Source: JBJXHG01 sp046160865
Lineage (GTDB): Bacteria; Planctomycetota; UBA1135; GCA-002686595
DNA: 9,894 nt
Assembly (NCBI GenBank): GCA_046160865.1
Contig: JBJXHG010000057.1
Span: forward strand, 1 to 9,894
Direction: 5' to 3'
Positions 1 through 8,618 of this stretch are shown here, piece by piece. Within the stretch, counting starts at the first letter, position 1, and every line of letters starts with the position of its first letter. Under the pieces are notes generated by a model. The model was given only the letters and a program-made list of their open reading frames with translations. It was not told where the DNA came from and did not search any database. A program made the position numbers and the translations under genes.

Positions 1-130
1 AGGTCGAGATCGTCGTCGCTGGCAAGGCGCGAGGGTGCAGGCAACCTGTCAGGTTGCCGAACCCGAGCAACGCCGCCAGCGCAGAGGAGATCGAGCTTGG
101 TGAGAGCGAACTTCTGACTCAGGACACTAG
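1..130. repeat. Palindromic repeat B, copy 1 (truncated by window edge)
   Basis: This is the reverse complement of the repeat at 4026-4188; the 130 visible bases differ from it at only three positions by eye, and about 33 bases lie outside the window. It ends in TGACTCAGGACACTAG, the mirror image of the opening of the other copy. The centre is a perfect 19-base palindrome at 40-58 (GGCAACCTG, T, CAGGTTGCC), exactly where the midpoint of a 163-base element should fall. The whole element would therefore fold into one long imperfect hairpin. It shares its terminal CTAG (127-130) with repeat A. It has no coding signature and no transposase. A foldback MITE is the best guess. Confidence 0.85.
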
Positions 131-310
131 CCCGCATCTCTCACAACGTCCGTCGCGAGGGCGTGGCAACTCGTGCGGAGCAAGGCGTTGCATCGGAATC
201 GACCGCAGCTGACCTACTTGATCAGCGAGGATCGATTCCGATCCAACAACGCCGCTCCGTGCGAGTTGGCGCGACCGCAGCAGGATCACGTGGTGAGAGA
301 TGCGGGCTAG
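127..310. repeat. Palindromic repeat A, copy 1
   Basis: This 184-base element is bounded by CTAG at both ends. Its outer arms are inverted repeats: CTAGCCCGCATCTCTCAC at the left end is the exact reverse complement of the right end at 293-310. Pairing continues inward, for example GGAATCGA (195-202) against TCGATTCC (232-239), to a centre near 217. A second, clearly more diverged copy in the same orientation lies at 3847-4029. It sits about 100 bases beyond the 3' end of tRNA-Pro and abuts repeat B. No convincing reading frame lies in it. It is probably a non-autonomous foldback element; a structured transcript end is the alternative. Confidence 0.85.
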
Positions 311-411
311 CGTCGAATGACCTTGATCACGGCCTGCGGGATCCGACGACGCTACTGCGGATCGTGGGCAACCGTGCGCGGGCTGGATCGCTTCGCGTCG
401 CGCAGTGGCGA
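311..411. other. Short spacer with no recognised feature
   Basis: These 101 bases lie between repeat A and the 3' end of tRNA-Pro. The only structure seen is a weak inverted repeat close to the tRNA (ATCGC near 387 with GCGAT near 408 and a partly self-complementary interior), with no T-run. It might help end the tRNA transcript, but support is slight. Confidence 0.3.
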
Positions 412-489
<78 letters not shown>

Positions 490-509
490 ACGCCGAATTC
501 GGCCCGCAG

Positions 510-538
510 GTTATAGGGGCGCCCGCGCGGAGCGTCAA
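510..538 (-). promoter_or_regulatory. Sigma70-type promoter of tRNA-Pro
   Basis: On the minus strand TTGACG (538-533) is followed after exactly 17 bases by TATAAC (515-510). This is close to the consensus -35 and -10 boxes at optimal spacing. The -10 ends 20 bases before the mature tRNA 5' end, leaving a short leader for RNase P to remove. Confidence 0.8.
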
Positions 539-669
539 CCGCGCGCAGCGCGCCACGCGCGGGAACGCGCGACGCCATCCGTCGTCGGCCGCGAGGAATT
601 CGGGTAAGTGCTCGCGTAGCACGCGCTCGATCGCTTGAGCATCCCGACACGACCGCAGAGAATCGGCGC

Positions 670-1065
670 ATGGCTCGTCCCGTCCGCAACCTGTGGAGGA
701 TCCGCACGGTCGTGCGGCGGCGCCACCGAACGTGGATGGCTTCGATGTGTCTCGCGACGGTCGGCTGGGGCAGCTTCTGGTGCGCGGCGGTGTGGATGCG
801 GTTCGCGCCGGAGACCGCGCCGAGCTTCGCGGCGGTGTGCTGGTTCTCGAGCGTATTCGCCGCGTTCGGGCTCGCCGCGGCGCTGTTCACGATTCGCGCG
901 AAGCTCGCATGGCTCTTGGTCACAGCCGTTCCGTTGTTCGCGAACACGAGCTTGCTGCTCGTGCCGCTCGTGGCGCGGACGCTGCGCGTGACACGGACCA
1001 GCGAAGTGTTGTTTCCGAACGACGTCCCAGCAGCGCTGTGGCGTTGCGACGAACGGCACGCCTGA
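670..1065 (+). CDS. Small hypothetical membrane protein (three predicted helices)
   Basis: This encodes 131 residues of unknown function. After a basic, Arg-rich N-terminus (residues 1-22) come three hydrophobic segments at about 24-43, 53-74 and 79-102, then a short polar tail. The arginine cluster before helix 1 suggests a cytoplasmic N-terminus. No catalytic or cofactor motif is visible. Support for a real gene comes from G/C-rich third codon positions and the coherent hydrophobic pattern. No good Shine-Dalgarno precedes 670; an internal ATG at 736 or 745, just before helix 1, is an alternative start. It converges with the four-helix membrane gene, with only 19 bases between the two stops. 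Confidence 0.6.
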   Translation: MARPVRNLWRIRTVVRRRHRTWMASMCLATVGWGSFWCAAVWMRFAPETAPSFAAVCWFSSVFAAFGLAAALFTIRAKLAWLLVTAVPLFANTSLLLVPLVARTLRVTRTSEVLFPNDVPAALWRCDERHA

Positions 1066-1084
1066 CGGCGGAACGGCGCACGAC

Positions 1085-1483
1085 TCAGCTCTGCTGCAGC
1101 GGCGTCGCGAGAACCAGCATCCACGTTCCGGTGATCGCGGTGGCCACGGTCATCGCGAGAACCGTGAACGCGAACACGCGGTGCAGGCGGCGCGTGCTCG
1201 GCACGTAGATCGTGCGTATGCCGGTCGCGATCGGGAGCACGTACGCGCAAGTCGTGATGCGCGCGAGCCAGAGGTGGATCGGGGTGATTCGACCCGCCGA
1301 CGACAAGTCGTAGAGCTCGCCCACACGCAACGCGAAGTAGATCGTGACACCGAGCGAGGCGACGGCCGACGCGACGCACGCGAGGTGGCGCTTGCGAAGC
1401 GCTCGAAATCCCGTCACGAAAGCGCCGCCCAGGAAGAGGAGAGTCGTCAGCAGGCAGGCGACGAACGCGATCGTCGGGCTCAT
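1085..1483 (-). CDS. Four-helix membrane protein, possibly DUF420-like
   Basis: This encodes 132 residues with hydrophobic segments at about 4-26, 33-53, 69-88 and 101-127. Its ATG overlaps the gpsA stop in the sequence ATGA, so it is the translationally coupled third gene of the plsY-gpsA operon. The C-terminal half, with His70 in IHLWLA at the head of helix 3, His101 in RRLHRVFAF at the head of helix 4 and a TGTWML end, recalls the DUF420/b561-like pattern of conserved histidines at helix starts. That resemblance is from memory and weak. If right, a heme- or copper-related membrane role is possible; otherwise the function is unknown. The overlap makes the start secure. Confidence 0.7.
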   Translation of the reverse strand: MSPTIAFVACLLTTLLFLGGAFVTGFRALRKRHLACVASAVASLGVTIYFALRVGELYDLSSAGRITPIHLWLARITTCAYVLPIATGIRTIYVPSTRRLHRVFAFTVLAMTVATAITGTWMLVLATPLQQS

Positions 1484-2514
1484 GCGCTCGATTCGCCGAT
1501 TCCGTCCATCTCTTCGGTCGGCTCGCGCGTCATCAAGTCGAGCACCGCTTCGCGCGGATCCTTGCCGTCGAACAGCACGGCGTGCACCTGCTCGGCGATC
1601 GGCATCGACACTTCGCCGATGTCGGCCTCGGGGCCGAACAGCGCCTTCGCCGTGAACACGCCTTCCGCGACCATCTTCATGCTCGCGAGCACGCTCTCGA
1701 GCTTCTGTCCGCGGCCGATCGCCTCACCGACCGCGCGATTGCGCGAGTGGCGCGAGCAGCACGTCGTCACCAGATCGCCGAAACCCGCTAGACCGAAGAA
1801 TGTCTTCGGCGACGCGCCGCGCGCGCGGCCGAAGCGCGCGAGCTCCACCATCCCGCGCGTCAAGAGCGCAGCCTTCGCGTTGTCGCCGAGCTCGAGCCCG
1901 TCGCTGATGCCGGCCGCGATCGCGATCACGTTCTTCAGCGCGGCGGCGAGCTCCGCACCGAGCGGATCGCGGTGCGTGTACACGCGGAAGGTCGGCGACA
2001 AGAACACCGCTTGTACCTGTTGCGCGAGCGCCAAATCGTGGCTGGCGGCAACGACGGACGCCGGCTTGCCCAGCGCGACCTCTTCGGCGTGACTGGGTCC
2101 CGACAGCACGCAGATCGGCCGCTCGCCGAGCACTTCCGCGAGGATCTGGCTCGGCGTCTTGAAGGTCTCGATCTCGATGCCCTTCGTCGCGCTGACGATC
2201 GGCATGTTGCCGGGCAGCGCGTCCTCGAACTTGAGCGCGACGCCGCGCAAGTACTGCGTCGGCACGACGCTCACGACGAGCTCGGCGCCCTCCGCCGCCG
2301 AATAGGCGTCGGCGGTGATCTCGATCTCGGCGGGCAGATGGATGCCGGGCAAGAAGCGGCGGTTCTCACGCGCTTCACGGAGCTCGCGCGCGTGATCGGG
2401 GAACGCGCTCCAGAGCTTCACGCGCTGGCCATTGCGGTGCAGCAGGAGCGCGAGCGTCGTGCCCCAGCTCCCGTCGCCGATCACCAGCGTGCGGCGGATC
2501 TTCGGTTCAACCAT
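1480..2514 (-). CDS. gpsA: NAD(P)-dependent glycerol-3-phosphate dehydrogenase
   Basis: This 344-residue cytoplasmic enzyme reduces dihydroxyacetone phosphate to sn-glycerol-3-phosphate, the backbone precursor of phospholipids. The N-terminal Rossmann fold begins with GDGSWG (13-18), a GxGxxG variant with Asp where most family members have Ala or Ser. SATKGIE (108-114) and GPSHAEE (139-145) follow, then the C-terminal helical domain with the catalytic lysine in ALKN (Lys194), the substrate-binding stretch ALLTRG (216-221) and GLAGFGDLVTT (241-251). Length is normal. The ATG at 2514 lies inside the end of plsY (8-base overlap), and the stop overlaps the next gene by four bases. The product feeds PlsY directly. 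I see no truncation or frameshift. Confidence 0.96.
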   Translation of the reverse strand: MVEPKIRRTLVIGDGSWGTTLALLLHRNGQRVKLWSAFPDHARELREARENRRFLPGIHLPAEIEITADAYSAAEGAELVVSVVPTQYLRGVALKFEDALPGNMPIVSATKGIEIETFKTPSQILAEVLGERPICVLSGPSHAEEVALGKPASVVAASHDLALAQQVQAVFLSPTFRVYTHRDPLGAELAAALKNVIAIAAGISDGLELGDNAKAALLTRGMVELARFGRARGASPKTFFGLAGFGDLVTTCCSRHSRNRAVGEAIGRGQKLESVLASMKMVAEGVFTAKALFGPEADIGEVSMPIAEQVHAVLFDGKDPREAVLDLMTREPTEEMDGIGESSA

Positions 2515-3178
2515 GCGGTCGCGCCGGATGCGGGCGTTTCTCTCCCGCGCGGGGTTCGGTGCCAGCCATCATGCGTTGCAGGTTGGACCGATGCCGGATC
2601 AGGATCAAGACCGTGAGTAGAACCGCGCCGATCAAGAGCGCGCGCTCGGACTCCCCCACGAGGAACCACGTCGCGATCGGAAACGTGACCCCCATCATGA
2701 TCGACGCGAAGCCGACGTAGCGCGTCGTGAGGACCGTGATCAGCCAAACGACTCCGCCCGCGACGAAGATCAGAGGGTTGATGGCGACGATTGCACCGCA
2801 GCCCGTTGCTACGCCTTTTCCGCCTCGAAACCGCAGGTAGATCGAGAAGCAGTGGCCCAGCACGGCGGCGGTGCCGCACAACACCATCAAGAGCGGCAGG
2901 CGTTGCACCTCCTCGTGCGCGAAGTGCGCGGCGAAGAACACGGGTGCCCAGCCTTTCAAGAAGTCGAGTGCGAACGCCACGAATCCCCACCCGCGCCCCA
3001 TGGCGCGCACGGCGTTCGCCGCGCCGATGTTGCCGCTCCCGAACTGCCGCAGGTCGACGCCGCGCACCCACTTCGCGAGGATCAGCCCGAACGGAATCGA
3101 TCCGAGCAGGTACGCGACAACGATCGTGGCCCACGAGACGGGTCGGAATGCGAGGATCGAAGTCGGGTCCACGAGCAA
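2507..3178 (-). CDS. plsY: Acyl-phosphate:glycerol-3-phosphate acyltransferase
   Basis: This integral inner-membrane enzyme transfers an acyl group from acyl-phosphate to glycerol-3-phosphate, forming lysophosphatidic acid. The three PlsY signatures are present: SGNIGAAN (48-55, phosphate loop), GHC...FRGGKG (108-122) and RHRSNLQRM...G.E near the C-terminus. Several hydrophobic segments fit the usual multi-helix topology, starting with VVAYLLGSIPFG. It is the first gene of a plsY-gpsA-membrane protein operon. The start is uncertain: no ATG lies between the upstream in-frame stop and the first helix, so TTG at 3178 or GTG at 3172 are candidates, neither with a clear Shine-Dalgarno. E. coli PlsY has a comparably short N-terminus before helix 1. 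Confidence 0.95.
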   Translation of the reverse strand: MLVDPTSILAFRPVSWATIVVAYLLGSIPFGLILAKWVRGVDLRQFGSGNIGAANAVRAMGRGWGFVAFALDFLKGWAPVFFAAHFAHEEVQRLPLLMVLCGTAAVLGHCFSIYLRFRGGKGVATGCGAIVAINPLIFVAGGVVWLITVLTTRYVGFASIMMGVTFPIATWFLVGESERALLIGAVLLTVLILIRHRSNLQRMMAGTEPRAGEKRPHPARPHG

Positions 3179-3316
3179 GAGCGGCGACAGGTTGGGAGCG
3201 GCGGAGAACGGCGCGGCGGGCCGTCACCATAATTCCGCCGCGGCTCGAACGGGAGGGGCAGCATTTCCGTGACCTTTGGGCGCGCGGCCGACACACGATC
3301 GCGCGGTCGCACGGGG

Positions 3317-3344
3317 TTGCAAAAAAGGCGCTCGGCTCTACGAT
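3317..3344 (+). promoter_or_regulatory. Probable sigma70-type promoter of the ferredoxin gene
   Basis: TTGCAA (3317-3322) and TACGAT (3339-3344) are separated by 16 bases, inside the divergent gap between plsY and the ferredoxin. An A-tract (3321-3326) runs from the -35 into the spacer. Initiation around 3351 would leave a leader of roughly 40 bases with an AGGAG ribosome site. Confidence 0.5.
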
Positions 3345-3391
3345 TTCCGCGCCTCGGCTCGACGGAACCGAGCAGCAGGAGCGCCCTACCC

Positions 3392-3658
<267 letters not shown>

Positions 3659-3679
3659 CCGGCCGCGCAACGAAGCATG

Positions 3680-3708
3680 GGACCTGGTCCACGCTGGTGA
3701 CCGGGTCC
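3680..3708 (+). terminator. Hairpin downstream of the ferredoxin gene
   Basis: The sequence from GGACCTGGTCCAC to GTGACCGGGTCC forms a stem of about 12 pairs with one bulged C, one T-G pair and the four-base loop GCTG, starting 21 bases after the ferredoxin stop. Only a weak T-rich stretch (CATTTCC) follows, so it is either a poor intrinsic terminator or a 3'-end-stabilising structure. Confidence 0.45.
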
Positions 3709-3846
3709 TCGCATTTCCGGCGGTGACTGCCGAACGCGCGCGCGCCGCGCCGTCGGAGTCGTGCTGCATCGAGCGGCTCCTCCCGCGCCGGGGTCGCGCA
3801 CGCGGCGCGAAGCACAGATCTGCACGAGAGCGGCTGCCGCGGACCG

Positions 3847-4029
3847 CTAGGCCCGCATTTCTCACCACGTTCGCCGCGAGGTCGCGTCAGCGCGTGCGGA
3901 GCAAGGCGTTGCACCGGAATCGACCGGAGGTGACCTGCAAGGTCAGCGAGGATCGATTCCGAATCCAACAACGCCGCTCCGAGCGAGTTGGCGCGACCGC
4001 AGCAGGACGTGGTGAGAAATCCGGGCTAG
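3847..4029. repeat. Palindromic repeat A, copy 2
   Basis: This 183-base element is bounded by CTAG (3847-3850 and 4026-4029) and is in the same orientation as the copy at 127-310. The right arm is well conserved between copies (GATCGATTCC, AACAACGCCGCTCCG, GCGCGACCGCAGCAGGA), while the left arm and centre have drifted. Its midpoint, 3938, is the exact centre of the palindrome TGACCT-GCA-AGGTCA (3931-3945), so symmetry spans the whole element. It has no protein-coding signature. It lies in a convergent intergenic gap and abuts repeat B at a shared CTAG. Confidence 0.87.
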
Positions 4030-4188
4030 TGTCCTGAGTCAGAAGATCGCTCTCACCAAGCTCGATCTCCTCTGCGCTGGCGGCGTTGCTCGGGTTCGGA
4101 AACCTGACAGGTTGCCTGCACCCTCGCGCCTTGCCAGCGACGACGAACTCGACCTGGGTGCGAGCGAACTTCTGACTCAGGACACTAG
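4026..4188. repeat. Palindromic repeat B, copy 2 (complete)
   Basis: This complete 163-base element has perfect 20-base terminal inverted repeats, CTAGTGTCCTGAGTCAGAAG at the left and its reverse complement at the right. Interrupted pairing continues inward to AACCTG-A-CAGGTT (4101-4113), centred exactly on the element midpoint 4107. It is the near-identical inverted copy of 1-130. It ends five bases from the stop codon of the beta-propeller gene, so it forms the immediate 3' flank of that gene. No transposase is encoded. It is probably a foldback MITE, and IS630-like elements are one candidate source because that family targets CTAG. Confidence 0.88.
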
Positions 4189-4193
4189 GCGCT

Positions 4194-5219
4194 CTAAGCC
4201 GGCAGCTCGAACACGCTCACGCGCGTCTCTTCCGCGAGCAGTCCGGCGCCTTCGCACACGTGCCACGCGACGTGCTCGTCGAGCCCCGGCACGGCCCACT
4301 CGCCGAGCAAGCGCCCCGTCAGCGTGTCGCGCACCTCGAGCAGCGCGCCATTGACGAGGTACAACTTCGCGCCGTCGGAGCTGACACTCACTTCGGGGAT
4401 CTCGTCGGCCGGCTGCGTCGACAGTACCTGGTACCACAGCGGTGCGTCGCCGGTCGTCGCGTTCAGCGGAAGCGCGAGCAACGACAGCGTGTCGACGGTC
4501 GACCGTTCGGCGCGGCGTGTGAGCTCGCCGATGAACTGCGACACCACTTCGCGCGGCAGCGCGTGCGCGAGATCGCGCGTGAGCAGCACGAGGCCGTCGC
4601 TGCTCGCGGCGATGCCGTGGATGACGGGCTGGCGCGGGCTCAGCACTTCGGCCATGAAGTCGCCCGTCTGCGCCTCCAAACACAGCACGCCCTGCTTCTC
4701 GGTGGTGCGATTCGTGAAGACGACGAACAGCTGTTCGCCGCTGCGCGCGACGTGGTGATAGCGCTCGCCGGCGCGCGAGTACTCCCACGCTTCGACCATC
4801 GTCGTCGACTCAAGCGCGAAGATCCGCCGCGGCGTCACGCCGAAGCACAAGTCGGGAAACACGTGCGCTTCGTCGAACGCCTCGATCGGCGCCGCGCCGA
4901 TCAGCTCGCCGCTCTTGAGCGACATGCGCACGATGCGGTGGCCTTGCGCGCTCGGGCCGAGCACGATCGCGTCGTTCTCCGGACCGAGCCCGGCGCCGAA
5001 CCCGCGCCCGTAACCGACCTCACACGGTGAAACCCACGCTTCCGCGCCCGTGTTGCGATCGAGCGCAGCGAGCTTGCCGGGGATCACGTCATCGATCCAC
5101 ATGCCACCGGCGGGCGGATCGTACACGTGCACGAGGATCGGGCCGGTGCGCGCGAACGCGACGCCGTCGACCAAGCTGGAAAGCTCCCGTGTGAATCGGC
5201 GCCGTGCCGTGCGAGTCAT
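4194..5219 (-). CDS. PQQ-like beta-propeller protein of unknown function
   Basis: This encodes 341 residues. Repeated units shaped like propeller blades follow a 'strand, L or D, x-TG, strand-W' pattern: KLAALDRNTGAEAW, RIVRMSLKSGELI, GVLCLEAQTGDF, LALPLNATTGDAPLWYQ and LEVRDTLTGRLLGEW. This is the style of quinoprotein (PQQ-like) repeats, although PQQ-binding residues cannot be assigned. No signal peptide or membrane helix is visible, so it is probably a cytoplasmic scaffold or sensor. I chose ATG 5219 because the longer frame, from GTG 5282, would run back into the fusA terminator hairpin. No Shine-Dalgarno is evident. It follows fusA by 79 bases but a strong hairpin separates them. Specific function: not recognised. 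Confidence 0.75.
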   Translation of the reverse strand: MTRTARRRFTRELSSLVDGVAFARTGPILVHVYDPPAGGMWIDDVIPGKLAALDRNTGAEAWVSPCEVGYGRGFGAGLGPENDAIVLGPSAQGHRIVRMSLKSGELIGAAPIEAFDEAHVFPDLCFGVTPRRIFALESTTMVEAWEYSRAGERYHHVARSGEQLFVVFTNRTTEKQGVLCLEAQTGDFMAEVLSPRQPVIHGIAASSDGLVLLTRDLAHALPREVVSQFIGELTRRAERSTVDTLSLLALPLNATTGDAPLWYQVLSTQPADEIPEVSVSSDGAKLYLVNGALLEVRDTLTGRLLGEWAVPGLDEHVAWHVCEGAGLLAEETRVSVFELPA

Positions 5220-5261
5220 GGCGCGCCATGCTACCGGGACCGGACCTCGGAACAAGCTGGA

Positions 5262-5292
5262 GCTCGCTCCCGTGCCACGCACGGGAGCGAGC
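5262..5292 (-). terminator. Strong hairpin terminator after fusA
   Basis: A perfect 13-pair GC-rich stem (GCTCGCTCCCGTG with CACGGGAGCGAGC) closes a five-base loop, starting six bases after the fusA stop. On the minus strand it is followed by TCCAGCTTGTTCC, which is only moderately T-rich. It should separate fusA from the propeller gene; the symmetric stem would also form in opposing transcripts. Confidence 0.75.
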
Positions 5293-5298
5293 GTTCGA

Positions 5299-7407
<2,109 letters not shown>

Positions 7408-7433
7408 GAGAGTCGTCGAGGTTCTAGAGAGTG

Positions 7434-7510
7434 GCTCCCGCTTTCTTGGGCGGGAGCGGAGCGGTCCACGAGCACGCCCGTGGATCGGGCCCGCTCACGC
7501 TGCCCAAGAA
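7434..7510 (-). promoter_or_regulatory. Structured 5' leader of fusA with alternative pairings
   Basis: In the minus-strand transcript, hairpin H pairs GCTCCCGC (7457-7450) with GCGGGAGC (7441-7434), ending 26 bases before the ATG. Its loop CCAAGAAA (7449-7442) is complementary to an upstream arm TTCTTGGGC (7510-7502), which pairs perfectly over nine bases with GCCCAAGAA (7451-7443). Between them a third helix joins TCCACG (7484-7479) to CGTGGA (7470-7465), extended by GAGCGG (7496-7491) with CCGCTC (7464-7459). The nine-base helix and H share bases, so they either exclude each other or form a pseudoknot. A regulatory role is inferred from structure only. Confidence 0.5.
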
Positions 7511-7552
7511 CTTCAAAGGTCGTGGGCGAACCGCGAGAATTCGAGGCAAAAA

Positions 7553-7580
7553 AGGGTATCCAGACGCGCGCGGGCGTCAA
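7553..7580 (-). promoter_or_regulatory. Probable promoter of fusA
   Basis: On the minus strand TTGACG (7580-7575) is followed after 16 bases by TACCCT (7558-7553). The -35 is nearly consensus; the -10 keeps only T1, A2 and T6. Initiation near 7546 would give a leader of about 140 nt containing the paired elements at 7434-7510. Confidence 0.55.
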
Positions 7581-7594
7581 GCCCGGCAGCCTTT

Positions 7595-7612
7595 GCGCAC
7601 CCGTGCGTGCGC
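7595..7612 (-). terminator. Weak hairpin after the M23-like gene
   Basis: GCGCAC and GTGCGC form a six-pair stem with a six-base loop, four bases past the stop codon. There is no T-run, so any termination would be inefficient or factor-dependent. Confidence 0.3.
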
Positions 7613-7616
7613 GATC

Positions 7617-8618
7617 TCAGCGATCGGTGGACACGCGCGGACGCACGCGCTGCCCGTTCAAGTTGCCGTCGGAGTCGACGCCACCACGCGGCAAACCGCG
7701 CTCGATGACGGTTCCGTCGGCGACGTAGCCGCAGAACTTCCACGGAATCGGCTCGCCGTCGCCGGGCTCGGCCGTGTCCTGGAGATGCAGCGCGAGATGG
7801 GGTTGCGGCGTCGCCGTCGAGTAGCCCGAGTTGCCGACCTTGCCGATTGGCGCGCCCGCGCGCACGGCGTCGCCTTCGCGCACGGGAACCGAGCCATCGA
7901 GCAGATGGCTGATGAAAAGGAACTCGCCCTCCGCGACTTGCAGCACGATGAAGTTGCCGAGCGCTGGGACGCGGCTGTCGTACATGCCGGGCTTGCTCTC
8001 CGGCACCCCGGCCTGCATGCGCACGACCTTGCCGTCGGCCGGCGCGAGCACCTCGCGGCCGTAGACGAGGAAGTCCTTCGGGGCGAGCCCGAGCCCGCGG
8101 TGGCTCTTGCCCTGGTCCGTCACGACGAAGTCGACGCCCCAACGGCGATCCGCGGAGAACTCCGCCAGCCGGTTCTCGTCGATCGTCTCGCCGCCCCAGA
8201 ACACCGTCCAATCGCCGCCGCTACCGGTGTCGAACGGCAAGCGAAAGCACACCGCGCTCTCGCGGCCTTCGTGCGACGACGGATACGGGAAGCGCACTTG
8301 CGCGAAGCCGATCACGGCGAGGAGCGACACGAACGGCCACAGCCGTCGGCGCTGCAGGATCGGCCGGTGCAAGCCGCACCACACCGCGGCGAACGCGAGC
8401 ACCACGAACGCGAGCAGCTCGAGCAGCGGACGCCACGCGGTGAACGCGAGGATCGGCCCGCGCCCACCCGGCCGCATGTAGAGGTAGCCGAGCAGCACGA
8501 TGTACGCGCCCGCGACCGCGTACGCGGGCCAACTCCAGTGCTCGGGCCGCCGCCGCGGCTCCTCGACGTCATCCGGTTCCGGCGGAGGCACGGCGCGCAG
8601 CACGGTCTCGTTCTTCAC
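7617..8618 (-). CDS. Membrane-anchored M23/LytM-like protein with altered active site
   Basis: This encodes 333 residues. A Pro/Glu/Arg-rich N-terminus (1-28) precedes three hydrophobic segments (about 31-48, 62-83 and 94-109). The C-terminal part (about 150-300) has the M23 beta-fold landmarks: RRWGVDF, LAPADGKVV, GNFIVLQ, FISHLLDGSV, VREGDAVRAGAPIGKVGNSG and PHLALHL. M23 enzymes are zinc endopeptidases cutting peptidoglycan crosslinks. The first zinc His (HxxxD) is Arg159 here, with Asp163 kept. His238 and His274 are kept, but the HxH zinc His is Ala276, with a His two residues later (278). It is therefore either a pseudoenzyme or uses shifted ligands. The start is GTG with GGGAG nine bases upstream, overlapping the HMG-CoA reductase stop as GTGA. 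Confidence 0.82.
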   Translation of the reverse strand: MKNETVLRAVPPPEPDDVEEPRRRPEHWSWPAYAVAGAYIVLLGYLYMRPGGRGPILAFTAWRPLLELLAFVVLAFAAVWCGLHRPILQRRRLWPFVSLLAVIGFAQVRFPYPSSHEGRESAVCFRLPFDTGSGGDWTVFWGGETIDENRLAEFSADRRWGVDFVVTDQGKSHRGLGLAPKDFLVYGREVLAPADGKVVRMQAGVPESKPGMYDSRVPALGNFIVLQVAEGEFLFISHLLDGSVPVREGDAVRAGAPIGKVGNSGYSTATPQPHLALHLQDTAEPGDGEPIPWKFCGYVADGTVIERGLPRGGVDSDGNLNGQRVRPRVSTDR

